Both the position numbers and the translations under genes were made by a program. DNA of 64,000 bases from Thalassobius vesicularis. Its GTDB lineage: Bacteria > Pseudomonadota > Alphaproteobacteria > Rhodobacterales > Rhodobacteraceae. Below the pieces are notes generated by a model. It was not told the DNA's origin. It ran no database searches and saw nothing but the letters and a program-made list of their open reading frames with translations. The first letter of the stretch is position 1. Each line of letters begins with the position of its first letter. The DNA is taken from assembly GCF_004799325.1 (NCBI RefSeq), contig NZ_SSMD01000003.1:1-64000 (forward strand), read 5' to 3'. This document shows, piece by piece, positions 15,665 through 23,400 of this stretch.

Positions 15665-16831
15665 TCAGGCGCTCAGCGGGCGTTGCGCTAGGGCGATCAC
15701 CGCGCCCAGGGCCAGGATCGCGCCACCAGCAGCGAGGCTTTGGCCGATGTCGCCGGTCAGATCCCCCAGCGCACCGGCCGCGATCGGGCCGATGGTCTGG
15801 CCGACCGCGAAGACCACGGTGAACAGGCTGACCGAGCGGCCCCAGCGTTGCGGCGGCAGGTTGAGCCGGCAAAAGCTGGTGACGGCACTGGGCGCCATGA
15901 AGACCGACACCCCGAACAGCGCCGCGGACAGCATCAGACCCAGCGCCGAGGGCATCGCCAGCGGCAGCAGCGCGCCTGCTGTCATCGTGGCCATCACGCA
16001 GGCCAGCGGCAGACCCGAGGCGTAACGGGCGAGGAGCGGCCTCCAGACGAAGGGAGAGGCCATGATCCCCAGCCCCATCACCACCCAGACGGCGGCGATC
16101 AGCGCGGCGGTGTCAAAGCCGCGCTTCATCCAGGCGACGAGGAAGGTGACATAGACGATGTAGCCCAGCCCAAAGCAGAAATAGCCCAGGATCTGCGCGG
16201 CCATCCGGCCCAGCGGCAGGCGGCCCGTGGTGGTGGCGGCGGGTTTGACCGGCGGGTGCAGTTGCTGCGCGGCCCACAGGCAGAGCGGTAGGAACAGCAG
16301 GCTGGTGCCGCCCATCAGCGCCCAGCTGAGCGGCCAGACCGAGGGCGGGTAATGGTCGAACAGCCACGGCAGGGCCGCGCCGGACAGGACCATGCCCAGG
16401 CCTCCGCCGACGCCGTAGTAGATGGCGATGGCCAGCGCGTTGCGGCTTTGGCTGTCGGGATGCAGGGCGGCGGCCAGCGCGCCCCCGGCGATGAAGGCCA
16501 TCGCGCCGCCGATGCCGGTCAGCAGCCTCCAGGCGGACAGCAGGGCGTAGTTCTGCGTCAGCGCGGTGGCGATCAGGAAGGCGACGGTGATCGCCATGCC
16601 CCACTGAAAGATGCGTGCGGCGGGGACGCGCTGGACGATGGCCAGCGTCAGCATGGCCCCGACGATATAGCCCAGGGCGTTGGCGGTGTTGATCCAGCCG
16701 GCCTGAGTGTAGCTCCAGCCCAGATCGGCGCGCATGGCGGGCAGGATCAGGCCATAGGCGAAGCGGGCAAAGCCGTTGGTGATGCAGACGCCGAGCGTCA
16801 GGCCCAGAAGGATGGTGCCGGTGGATTTCAT
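15665..16831 (-). CDS. MFS transporter, YbfB/YjiJ type
   Basis: A 388-residue polytopic membrane protein with about twelve hydrophobic segments. The N terminus (TGFARFAYGLILPAMRADLGWSY-like block, residues about 18-42) is typical of the YbfB/YjiJ family of major facilitator permeases, and TANALGYIVGAMLTL follows. The substrate is not known; members are often annotated as sugar or drug efflux proteins without proof. It converges on mltG and has its own upstream region ending in a hairpin at 16906-16933. Confidence 0.82.
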   Translation of the reverse strand: MKSTGTILLGLTLGVCITNGFARFAYGLILPAMRADLGWSYTQAGWINTANALGYIVGAMLTLAIVQRVPAARIFQWGMAITVAFLIATALTQNYALLSAWRLLTGIGGAMAFIAGGALAAALHPDSQSRNALAIAIYYGVGGGLGMVLSGAALPWLFDHYPPSVWPLSWALMGGTSLLFLPLCLWAAQQLHPPVKPAATTTGRLPLGRMAAQILGYFCFGLGYIVYVTFLVAWMKRGFDTAALIAAVWVVMGLGIMASPFVWRPLLARYASGLPLACVMATMTAGALLPLAMPSALGLMLSAALFGVSVFMAPSAVTSFCRLNLPPQRWGRSVSLFTVVFAVGQTIGPIAAGALGDLTGDIGQSLAAGGAILALGAVIALAQRPLSA

Positions 16832-16905
16832 GTTATGCGCTCCCTGAGCCTGACAGTATCGGGGAATGCGGTGCGGTCAATCGGGGTTGCGGGGGGCGGA
16901 AACGA

Positions 16906-16933
16906 CAAAGCCCGGCGCAAGGGCCGGGCTTTG
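16906..16933 (-). terminator. Terminator after the carboxynorspermidine dehydrogenase gene
   Basis: CAAAGCCCGGC / GCCGGGCTTTG with a short centre, about 30 bases after the minus-strand stop codon at 16963, followed on that strand by TCGTTT. Confidence 0.75.
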
Positions 16934-16962
16934 CGTTTGATCAGGCGTCGATCAGGCGTCGG

Positions 16963-18210
16963 TCACGCTTGTGTCCAGGGCATGTCGGTGCCGCCCAGCC
17001 CGCCAATCTGGACGCGGGTCGGCAGGCCGATGCGATCCAGAAGCGTGAAGAAGGGCTTGGGGTCCAGCTCCTCGACGTTTTTCATGGTGTGGGCGTCCCA
17101 TTCGCCGGTGGCGACCAGCATCGCGGCGGCAACGGGCGGCACGCCGGCGGTGTAGGAGATGCCTTGGCTGCCGACCTCTTCGTACGCCTCTTTATGGTCG
17201 GCGACGTTGTAGACGAACACCTCATACGGCTGGCCGTTCTTGGTGCCCTTGACCAGATCGCCGATGCAGGTCTTGCCGGTGTAGTCGGGCGCCAGAGAGG
17301 AGGGGTCGGGCAGCACGGCCTTGACGACCTTCAGGGGCACGACTTCCAGCCCTTCGGCGGTTTTCACGGGCTGTTCGGACAGCAGGCCCAGGTTTTGCAG
17401 CACGGTGAACACGTTGATGTAGTGATCGCCAAAGCCCATCCAGAAGCGCACATCGGCCTGAGGGTAGTTGGTGGCAAGGCTGTGCACCTCGTCATGGCCG
17501 GACTGGTAGGCGCGGCAGGTGCCGACGACGGGCAGATCCCAGTCGTGGCCCGAGGCGAACATCGACGTTTCCTTCCACTGCTGGTCCTCCCAGTAGTAGA
17601 CGGTGCCGGTGAATTCGCGGAAGTTGATCTCGGGGTCGAAATTGGTTGCGAAATACTTGCCGTGGGACCCGGCGTTGATGTCGACGATGTCGATGGATTT
17701 GACCTCGTCCATCATGTCGATGGCAAAGCGGGCAAAGGCGTTGACGACGCCGGGATCAAAGCCCGCGCCCAGAATGGCGGTGACGCCTTTTTCGGCGCAG
17801 AGGTCACGCTTTTTCCACTCGTAATTGCCGTACCAGGGCGGGGTTTCGCAGATCTTGGCCGGGTCTTCGTGGATGGCGGTGTCGATATAGGCGGCACCGG
17901 TTTCGATGCAGGCATCCAGCACGGTCATGTTCACGAAGGCCGAGCCGACGTTGATCACGATCTGCGCGCCGGTCTGCCGGATCAGGGCTGCCACGGCGGC
18001 GCTGTCCATTGCATCCACGGCATGTGCGGCCAGAACGCCCTCTGTCTTCATTGCGCCCTTTTCGCGGACGGACTCAAGGATGGCCTCGCACTTGGCGAGG
18101 GTCCGGCTGGCGATGTGGATATCGCCAAGCACATCGTTGTTCTGCGCACATTTATGCGCCACGACCTGAGCGACGCCGCCGGCGCCGATGATGAGAACGT
18201 TCTTTTTCAA
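16963..18210 (-). CDS. Carboxynorspermidine/carboxyspermidine dehydrogenase (saccharopine dehydrogenase family)
   Basis: A 415-residue enzyme with an N-terminal Rossmann fold (NVLIIGAGGVAQVVAHKCA) and the saccharopine dehydrogenase-like C-terminal domain (YYWEDQQWKETSMFASG..., VPLKVVKAVLPDPSSL). It condenses aspartate semialdehyde with putrescine or diaminopropane and reduces the product to carboxyspermidine or carboxynorspermidine, feeding the decarboxylase encoded just upstream. The proposed start is TTG at 18210, which has AAGGGGGT upstream and opens directly at KKNVLIIGAGG; a GTG at 18255 would add 15 unlikely residues. Confidence 0.9.
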   Translation of the reverse strand: MKKNVLIIGAGGVAQVVAHKCAQNNDVLGDIHIASRTLAKCEAILESVREKGAMKTEGVLAAHAVDAMDSAAVAALIRQTGAQIVINVGSAFVNMTVLDACIETGAAYIDTAIHEDPAKICETPPWYGNYEWKKRDLCAEKGVTAILGAGFDPGVVNAFARFAIDMMDEVKSIDIVDINAGSHGKYFATNFDPEINFREFTGTVYYWEDQQWKETSMFASGHDWDLPVVGTCRAYQSGHDEVHSLATNYPQADVRFWMGFGDHYINVFTVLQNLGLLSEQPVKTAEGLEVVPLKVVKAVLPDPSSLAPDYTGKTCIGDLVKGTKNGQPYEVFVYNVADHKEAYEEVGSQGISYTAGVPPVAAAMLVATGEWDAHTMKNVEELDPKPFFTLLDRIGLPTRVQIGGLGGTDMPWTQA

Positions 18211-18255
18211 CTGTAGAGACCCCCTTTGGTGGGTAGGTTGCTGGGTTTGCAGCAC

Positions 18256-19347
18256 TTAGCCAAGCGCCGCGACGAAATCCTCATAGCCGAAGTCACGCGC
18301 CAGCGTAACCGTGCCGTCCAGTTCCCGAATGGCGATCGAGGGCATCTTCACGCCATTGAACCAGTTTTTCTTGACCATCGTGTAACCGGCGGCATCGTCG
18401 ATCGAGATGCGGTCGCCGATTTGCAGCGGCGCGGGGAAGCGCGCGTCGCCGAAGATATCGCCCGCAAGGCAGGTTTTACCGGCGATCTGGTAGGCGTGGT
18501 CGCCCTGCTGCGGCAGCTTGGCGGTTTCGCGGTAGATCAGCAGGTCCAGCATGTGGGCCTCGATGCTGCTGTCGACGATGGCGACTTTCTTGCCGTTGTC
18601 GATGATGTCCAGCACGGACACTTCGAGCGTGGTGGATTTGGTGATGCTGGCCTCGCCCGGTTCCAGGTAGACCTGCACGCCGAGGCTGTCGGAGAACGCC
18701 TTGAGCCGGTCGGCCAGACGTTGCAGCGGGTAGTCGTCGCCGGTGAAGTGGATGCCGCCGCCGAGGCTGATCCAGTCGAGCTGGCGCAGGAAAGGGGCGA
18801 ATTCGGTTTCGATCCGGCTCAGCTGGTCCGAGAACAGCTCGAAATCGCGGTTTTCGCAGTTGTAGTGGATCATCACGCCCGAGATGCGGTCCAGCGCCTG
18901 GGTCAGGCGGTCCATGTCCCATTCGCCCAGACGCGAGAACGGCCGCGCCGGGTCGGCCAGATCGAAGCCCGAGGTCGAAAAACGCGGGTTCAGGCGCAGG
19001 CCGGTGGGCTTGGTGCTGCGCCCAGCGAAACGGTCGAGCTGGCCCAGCGAGTTGAAGATGATCTTGTCGGCGTAGGAGATCGCCTCGTCAATTTCGTGGT
19101 CAGCCCAGCCGACGGAATAGGCGTGGGTTTCCTTGCCGAATTTCTCGGCCCCGAGGCGGAGTTCGTAGAGCGAGGACGAGGTGGTGCCGTCCATGTAATC
19201 GCGCATGAAGTCGAACACGCCCCAGGTCGAGAAGCATTTGAGCGCAAGCAGAGCCTTGGCACCCGAAGCCTCGCGCAGCCAGGCGATTTTTTCCAGGTTC
19301 TGGAGAAGGCGGGATTTGTCGATGAGGTAATAGGGGGTCTGCAGCAT
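18256..19347 (-). CDS. nspC: Carboxynorspermidine decarboxylase
   Basis: A 363-residue fold type III PLP enzyme related to diaminopimelate decarboxylase. The PLP lysine is K37 in LLALKCFSTWG; other family blocks are HYNCEN, SLGGGIHFTGDDYP, YLEPGEA and GKTCLAGDIFGD. It removes CO2 from carboxy(nor)spermidine to give (nor)spermidine, the SAM-decarboxylase-independent polyamine route. It is followed 45 bp later by the dehydrogenase gene; the two form an operon divergent from the GTA cluster. Confidence 0.94.
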   Translation of the reverse strand: MLQTPYYLIDKSRLLQNLEKIAWLREASGAKALLALKCFSTWGVFDFMRDYMDGTTSSSLYELRLGAEKFGKETHAYSVGWADHEIDEAISYADKIIFNSLGQLDRFAGRSTKPTGLRLNPRFSTSGFDLADPARPFSRLGEWDMDRLTQALDRISGVMIHYNCENRDFELFSDQLSRIETEFAPFLRQLDWISLGGGIHFTGDDYPLQRLADRLKAFSDSLGVQVYLEPGEASITKSTTLEVSVLDIIDNGKKVAIVDSSIEAHMLDLLIYRETAKLPQQGDHAYQIAGKTCLAGDIFGDARFPAPLQIGDRISIDDAAGYTMVKKNWFNGVKMPSIAIRELDGTVTLARDFGYEDFVAALG

Positions 19348-19462
19348 CGGCGGTGGTCCTGTCAGGCAAAAGCACGCGGCGGGGCGAACGCGGCCCCCGT
19401 TTAGGGCCGAGGGGGACGGGACGCAAGGATTTTCGCGGTTTTGCAGGGGGATGAGCGGGGTT

Positions 19463-19526
19463 GGGGGGCATTGCCCCCCGCGGCCCCACGGGGCCTTCCC
19501 CCCAGGATATTTGGGAAAAGAAGAAG
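19463..19526 (+). repeat. Rhodobacterial intergenic repeat, copy 1 (hairpins plus GATATTT...AAGAAG tail)
   Basis: Hairpin GGGGGGC / GCCCCCC (19463-19479), then GGCCCC / GGGGCC (19482-19495), then a tail with CCCCCAGGATATTTGGG and AAGAAG. The same plan recurs at 48559-48633, and tails alone or with another hairpin at 45631-45664 (minus) and 55602-55664. It lies in the divergent gap between nspC and the GTA cluster. Confidence 0.75.
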
Positions 19527-19531
19527 GGGTT

Positions 19532-19546
19532 TTAGGAATTTGTTAA
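19532..19546. promoter_or_regulatory. Candidate CtrA site upstream of the GTA promoter
   Basis: TTAG-N7-TTAA, one mismatch from the CtrA consensus TTAA-N7-TTAA. It is centred about 38 bp before the putative -35 box of the GTA operon. CtrA is known to be needed for GTA expression in R. capsulatus, although there largely through the activator GafA. Confidence 0.45.
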
Positions 19547-19576
19547 TGATTGCGGGCGGTTAGGCGGATAGCGGGC

Positions 19577-19605
19577 TTGACTCGGCGCGCGGTCTTTGGT
19601 AGAGA
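19577..19605 (+). promoter_or_regulatory. Candidate promoter of the GTA structural operon
   Basis: TTGACT (19577-19582) and TAGAGA (19600-19605) are separated by 17 bases. The predicted transcription start, 6-8 bases after the -10 box, falls at 19611-19613, on or next to the AUG of the leader ORF. It is the only good sigma-70-like pair in the gap. Confidence 0.5.
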
Positions 19606-19612
19606 TTATGGC

Positions 19613-19717
19613 ATGCTAGAAGAAGTGGGCAAGCGGCCCGGGGGTGACCCCGGTGCCGCTTTTTCCGTTTCTCTCGTGCGGAGCAATCCAAGCATGAGGC
19701 AGAGCGAGCACCGATGA
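19613..19717 (+). CDS. Putative GTA leader ORF, 34 codons, possibly leaderless
   Basis: The frame runs from ATG 19613 to TGA 19715-19717 and its stop overlaps the g1 start as ATGA, the spacing of translationally coupled genes. The peptide starts MLEEVGKRPGGDPGAAFSVS and ends MRQSEHR; I know no family for it. No Shine-Dalgarno stands before it, but the predicted transcription start lies at the ATG, so leaderless initiation is possible. Codons 7-16 lie within the terminator hairpin, so a ribosome reading this ORF would melt it. Whether it is translated is unknown. Confidence 0.4.
   Translation: MLEEVGKRPGGDPGAAFSVSLVRSNPSMRQSEHR
19631..19664 (+). terminator. Strong terminator-like hairpin in the GTA leader (possible attenuator)
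   Basis: Outer stem AAGCGGC / GCCGCTT, inner stem CCGGGG / CCCCGG, loop GTGA, one bulged T, then TTT. It lies between the putative promoter and g1, on the operon's own strand and inside the leader ORF, so it would stop transcription before g1 unless it is melted. Confidence 0.65.
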
Positions 19718-20055
19718 CTTTGATCACGACCGACGACAGCGCCTTTCCGCTGAACGACAGCCTGGAGACCATCAGGGACCAGTTGGAGGAGCTGCGGGCC
19801 GATATGGCCACCATGCAGGCAAGACTGAAAGACGGGGATATCGCGGCCGTCAAGGACGGCCAGAAAACCGTAACGGAGATCCGCCACTGGCTGCGGATCG
19901 CCATGGAACTGGAGATGGAATTTGCAAAACGACAGCAGAAACACGCCGGACTCGTCCATTCCTACGCCATCGACTTTGACGAGGCCCGGGATCGTATCCG
20001 GTGCCGGCTGGATCGCCTCCGCGCCTGCCGACGTGCAGGCGGAATTTCTGGATGA
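19714..20055 (+). CDS. GTA g1, small terminase-like protein
   Basis: A 113-residue, mainly helical protein beginning MTLITTDDSAFPLNDSLETI, with a coiled-coil-like run LETIRDQLEELRADMATMQARL and a basic C terminus (DEARDRIRCRLDRLRACRR). In R. capsulatus the orfg1 product acts as the small terminase, but without sequence-specific DNA recognition, consistent with random packaging. The Shine-Dalgarno is weak, in keeping with coupling to the leader ORF whose stop overlaps this ATG. It overlaps g2 in another frame. Confidence 0.85.
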   Translation: MTLITTDDSAFPLNDSLETIRDQLEELRADMATMQARLKDGDIAAVKDGQKTVTEIRHWLRIAMELEMEFAKRQQKHAGLVHSYAIDFDEARDRIRCRLDRLRACRRAGGISG

Positions 20056-21331
20056 TCTGGATGAGGGAGAGCTGCTGGCTCTCCCTTATTTGTTCGAGTT
20101 CTGGGCGATGGATCACCAGTTGCCGCCCGCCGGGGACTGGCGGTCCTGGGTGATCATGGGCGGACGTGGTGCGGGCAAGACGCGGGCCGGGGCCGAATGG
20201 GTGCGCTCGATGGTCGAGGGGTCGATGCCCAAGGATGCGGGGCGCGCGCGGCGTGTGGCGATCGTGGGCGAGACGCTGGATCAGACGCGCGAGGTGATGA
20301 TCTTTGGCGAAAGCGGGATTTTGGCGTGCAGCCCGCCGGACCGGCGGCCCGACTGGATCGCGGGGCGGCGGGTGCTGCAATGGCCGAACGGGGCCGAGGC
20401 GCATGTCATCTCGGCCCACGACCCCGAGGCGCTGCGCGGGCCGCAATTCGATGCGGCCTGGGTGGATGAGCTGGCGAAATGGCCCAAGGCGCAGGACACC
20501 TGGGACATGCTGCAATTCGCGCTGCGGCTGGGGGAGCATCCCCAGGTCTGCGTGACGACCACGCCGCGCAACGTGCCGGTGCTGAAGAAGCTGCTGAAGC
20601 TGCCCTCGACCGTGGTGACGCACGCGCCGACCGAGGCGAACCGGGCCAATCTGGCGGACAGTTTCCTGGCCGAGGTGCAGGCGCGCTATGCCGGAACGCG
20701 GCTGGGGCGGCAGGAACTGGAGGGCGTGCTGATCGAGGATGCCGAGGGCGCGCTGTGGTCGCATCGTCTGCTGGAGGCGCAGCAGGTGGAGCATGCTCCG
20801 CCGCTGGACCGCGTCGTGGTGGCGGTGGACCCGCCGGTGACGGGGAATGCGGGCTCGGACGAGTGCGGGATCATCGTGGTCGGCGTGCGGATGCAGGGGC
20901 CCGAGCAGGAGTGGCACGCTTATGTGCTGGCCGATGCCTCGGTGCAGGGGGTCAAACCCGTGGGCTGGGCCAAGGCCGCCGTCAACGCGATGGAGGAATG
21001 GGGCGCCGACAAGCTGGTGGCCGAGGTCAACCAGGGTGGCGATCTGGTCGAGGCGGTGCTGCGGCAGGTCGCGCCCAACGTGCCGTTCCAGAAGGTCCAT
21101 GCCTCGCGCGGGAAGGTGGCGCGGGCGGAGCCTGTGGCGGCGCTGTACGAACAAGGCCGGGTGCATCACGTGCGCGGGCTGGGGCAGCTGGAGGACCAGA
21201 TGTGCCAGATGTCGGTGCAGGGCTATCAGGGCAAGGGCAGCCCGGACCGCGTGGATGCGCTGGTCTGGGCGCTGCACGAGCTGATCCTGGACAGCCGTGC
21301 GCCCGCGCAACCGCAGCTGCGTTCGCTCTAG
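19922..21331 (+). CDS. GTA g2, terminase large subunit
   Basis: Up to 469 residues. An ATPase Walker A motif GGRGAGKTRAG (about residue 80 counted from the upstream start) and Walker B-like region (FDAAWVDELAKW) are followed by the nuclease domain, with acidic residues in VVAVDPPVTG and SPDRVDALVWAL. It packages DNA into GTA heads. The start is unclear: the conserved region begins at GWIASAP, but no ATG is nearby. TTG 19922, with GGAG upstream, would overlap g1 by 134 bp; GTG 20032 would cut into the conserved region. Confidence 0.95.
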   Translation: MQNDSRNTPDSSIPTPSTLTRPGIVSGAGWIASAPADVQAEFLDDLDEGELLALPYLFEFWAMDHQLPPAGDWRSWVIMGGRGAGKTRAGAEWVRSMVEGSMPKDAGRARRVAIVGETLDQTREVMIFGESGILACSPPDRRPDWIAGRRVLQWPNGAEAHVISAHDPEALRGPQFDAAWVDELAKWPKAQDTWDMLQFALRLGEHPQVCVTTTPRNVPVLKKLLKLPSTVVTHAPTEANRANLADSFLAEVQARYAGTRLGRQELEGVLIEDAEGALWSHRLLEAQQVEHAPPLDRVVVAVDPPVTGNAGSDECGIIVVGVRMQGPEQEWHAYVLADASVQGVKPVGWAKAAVNAMEEWGADKLVAEVNQGGDLVEAVLRQVAPNVPFQKVHASRGKVARAEPVAALYEQGRVHHVRGLGQLEDQMCQMSVQGYQGKGSPDRVDALVWALHELILDSRAPAQPQLRSL

Positions 21332-21409
21332 TTCACTTTTCTTAAACTTTTAGCGTCAGGTTGCATCTCAACGCCGACGGGTGCGGCAGACGGAAACAAG
21401 GAGCACGGA

Positions 21410-22597
21410 ATGATCATGGACTTCTTCAGACGGGGCCAGGCAGAGGCAGCGCCCGAGACCAAGGCCAGCGCCACCGGCCCCGTCGTGGCCTTTCAGGGCG
21501 CAGGCCGCGTGGCATGGACGCCTCGGGACACGGTCTCGATGACGCGGGCGGGGTTTTCGGGCAACCCGGTGGGCTTTCGCTGCGTGAAGATGATTGCCGA
21601 AGCCGCGGCGTCGCTGCCGCTGATCCTGCAGGACCGGGTGCAGCATTTCGACGTGCACCCCGTAAAGGAGCTGGTGCAGCACCCCAACCCGATGCAGGGC
21701 CGGGCCGAGCTGTTCGAGGCGCTCTATGCGCAGCTGCTGCTGACCGGGAATGGCTATGTCGAGGCCGTGGGCGGCGAGACGGGCGCGCCGGTGGAGCTGC
21801 ATGTGCTGCGCTCGGACCGGATGGCGCTGGTGCCGGGGGCGGATGGCTGGCCGGTGGCGTATGACTACAGCGTGAACGGGCGCAAACATCGGTTCGACGT
21901 GACCGGGGCAACGCCGCCGATCTGCCATATCCGCAGCTTCCACCCGCAGGACGACCACTATGGGTTCTCGCCCATGCAAGCGGCGGCGCAGGCGGTGGAT
22001 GTGCATAACTCGGCCTCGCGCTGGTCCAAGGCGCTGCTGGACAACGCGGCGCGGCCCTCGGGTGCGATCGTGTATCGCGGCGCGGACGGGCAGGGTACGC
22101 TGGCCCCGGATCAGTACGACCGGCTGGTGAGCGAGATGGAGAGCTATCACCAGGGCGCGCGCAATGCCGGACGGCCGATGCTGCTGGAGGGCGGGCTGGA
22201 CTGGAAACCGATGGGGTTCAGCCCCTCGGACATGGAGTTCCAGAAGACCAAGGAAAGCGCTGCCCGCGAGATCGCGCTGGCGTTCGGCGTGCCGCCGATG
22301 ATGCTGGGCCTGCCGGGGGACGCGACCTATGCCAATTACCAGGAGGCGAACCGCGCGTTCTACCGTCTGACGGTGCTGCCGCTGGTCAACAAGGTGACGG
22401 CGCGGGTGGCGGAATGGCTGTCGGGCTATGTCGGAGAGCGGCTGGACCTGCGCCCCGATCTGGACCAGGTGCCGGCGCTGTCGGCAGAGCGTGACGCGCA
22501 ATGGCGGCGCGTGGCGGATGCGGATTTCCTGACCATGGGCGAAAAGCGCAAGCTGCTGGGCCTGCCCGCGCTGGAGGGCGATCAGGATGCGGGATGA
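21410..22597 (+). CDS. GTA g3, portal protein
   Basis: A 395-residue HK97-family portal protein. Family blocks: NPVGFRCVKMIAEAAASLPL near residue 50, YAQLLLTGNGYVEAVGG near 105, FGVPPMMLGLPGDATYANYQEA near 285-305 and AFYRLTVLPLVNKV. Twelve copies would form the channel at the head vertex through which DNA is packaged. The start ATG follows AAGGAGCACGGA. Its end overlaps the start of g3.5. Confidence 0.96.
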   Translation: MIMDFFRRGQAEAAPETKASATGPVVAFQGAGRVAWTPRDTVSMTRAGFSGNPVGFRCVKMIAEAAASLPLILQDRVQHFDVHPVKELVQHPNPMQGRAELFEALYAQLLLTGNGYVEAVGGETGAPVELHVLRSDRMALVPGADGWPVAYDYSVNGRKHRFDVTGATPPICHIRSFHPQDDHYGFSPMQAAAQAVDVHNSASRWSKALLDNAARPSGAIVYRGADGQGTLAPDQYDRLVSEMESYHQGARNAGRPMLLEGGLDWKPMGFSPSDMEFQKTKESAAREIALAFGVPPMMLGLPGDATYANYQEANRAFYRLTVLPLVNKVTARVAEWLSGYVGERLDLRPDLDQVPALSAERDAQWRRVADADFLTMGEKRKLLGLPALEGDQDAG

Positions 22598-22814
22598 CCG
22601 ACCGGGGTTCGAGCCGTTCGACTGTGCTCCGGCGTTGAGGCTGGAAGCGCATGAACGCCTCAGCGCGCTGCATCAGGACAGCCTGAACAAGCGCCTGGAA
22701 CGGCAAGAAGCGATGATGGAGAAGCTGGAAAAACGCCTGTGGCTGACGGTCTACGGCGTGGTGGGCGTGATCCTGGCGCAGGCGTTCCAATCATTGCTGA
22801 CGGCGCAACATTAA
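22587..22814 (+). CDS. GTA g3.5, small single-span protein
   Basis: A 75-residue protein: an acidic N terminus (MRDDRPGFEPFD), an amphipathic helix rich in Arg, Glu and Lys (RLEAHERLSALHQDSLNKRLERQEAMMEKL) and one C-terminal hydrophobic segment (LTVYGVVGVILAQAF). It corresponds in position and size to orfg3.5 of R. capsulatus, whose role is not settled. It overlaps the end of g3 by 11 bp and stops 14 bp before g4. Confidence 0.85.
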   Translation: MRDDRPGFEPFDCAPALRLEAHERLSALHQDSLNKRLERQEAMMEKLEKRLWLTVYGVVGVILAQAFQSLLTAQH

Positions 22815-22828
22815 CCTGTGAGGGGATT

Positions 22829-23377
22829 ATGGATACGGGACTGGAACACAAATTCTGCCGCCTGAATGGCGATGAAGTCACGGTCGATGGACTGTCCATC
22901 GAGGGCTATGCCAGCCTGTTTGGCCAGACCGACCAGGGCGGCGATATCGTGCAGCAGGGGGCGTATGGAGCCTCGCTTGCGGGGCTGAAACAGGCCGGGC
23001 GCAGCGTGAAGATGCTGTGGCAGCACGACCCGGCGCAGCCCATCGGCGTGTGGGACGAGCTGCGCGAAGATGCCAAGGGCCTCTATGTGAAGGGGCGCCT
23101 GCTGGAGAGCGTCGAGAAGGGCCGCGAGGCCGCGGCGCTGATCGCTGCCGGCGCCATCGAGGGGCTGTCGATCGGATACCGCACCAAGCGGGCGGTGAAA
23201 AACCCGCAAGGCAAGCGGATCCTGACGGAATTGGAGCTTTGGGAGGTGTCGCTGGTGACCTTCCCGATGCTGCCAAGCGCACGGGTTGCGGCCAAGTCCG
23301 AGGACTTGGAAGGCGACCTGCTGCGGGACGTGGCGGCGGCCTTTGAAGGCGCGCGCCGGGAACTGGCGCGCGGCTAG
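22829..23377 (+). CDS. GTA g4, prohead protease
   Basis: A 182-residue HK97-type prohead protease. The catalytic His lies in KMLWQHDPAQPIGVWD and the nucleophilic Ser in GAIEGLSIGYRTK. It trims the capsid protein g5 during head maturation; the N-terminal delta domain of g5 is its expected substrate. The start at 22829 has GAGGGG five bases upstream; the longer open frame back to 22739 overlaps g3.5 and is not needed. Confidence 0.95.
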   Translation: MDTGLEHKFCRLNGDEVTVDGLSIEGYASLFGQTDQGGDIVQQGAYGASLAGLKQAGRSVKMLWQHDPAQPIGVWDELREDAKGLYVKGRLLESVEKGREAAALIAAGAIEGLSIGYRTKRAVKNPQGKRILTELELWEVSLVTFPMLPSARVAAKSEDLEGDLLRDVAAAFEGARRELARG

Positions 23378-23400
23378 CGCCTGACAGAAAGGAAAATGGG

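Noticed and set aside
19608-19619. ATG GCA TGC TAG three-codon ORF in the GTA leader
   Set aside because: Too short to judge and in a different frame from the 34-codon ORF; no ribosome binding site.
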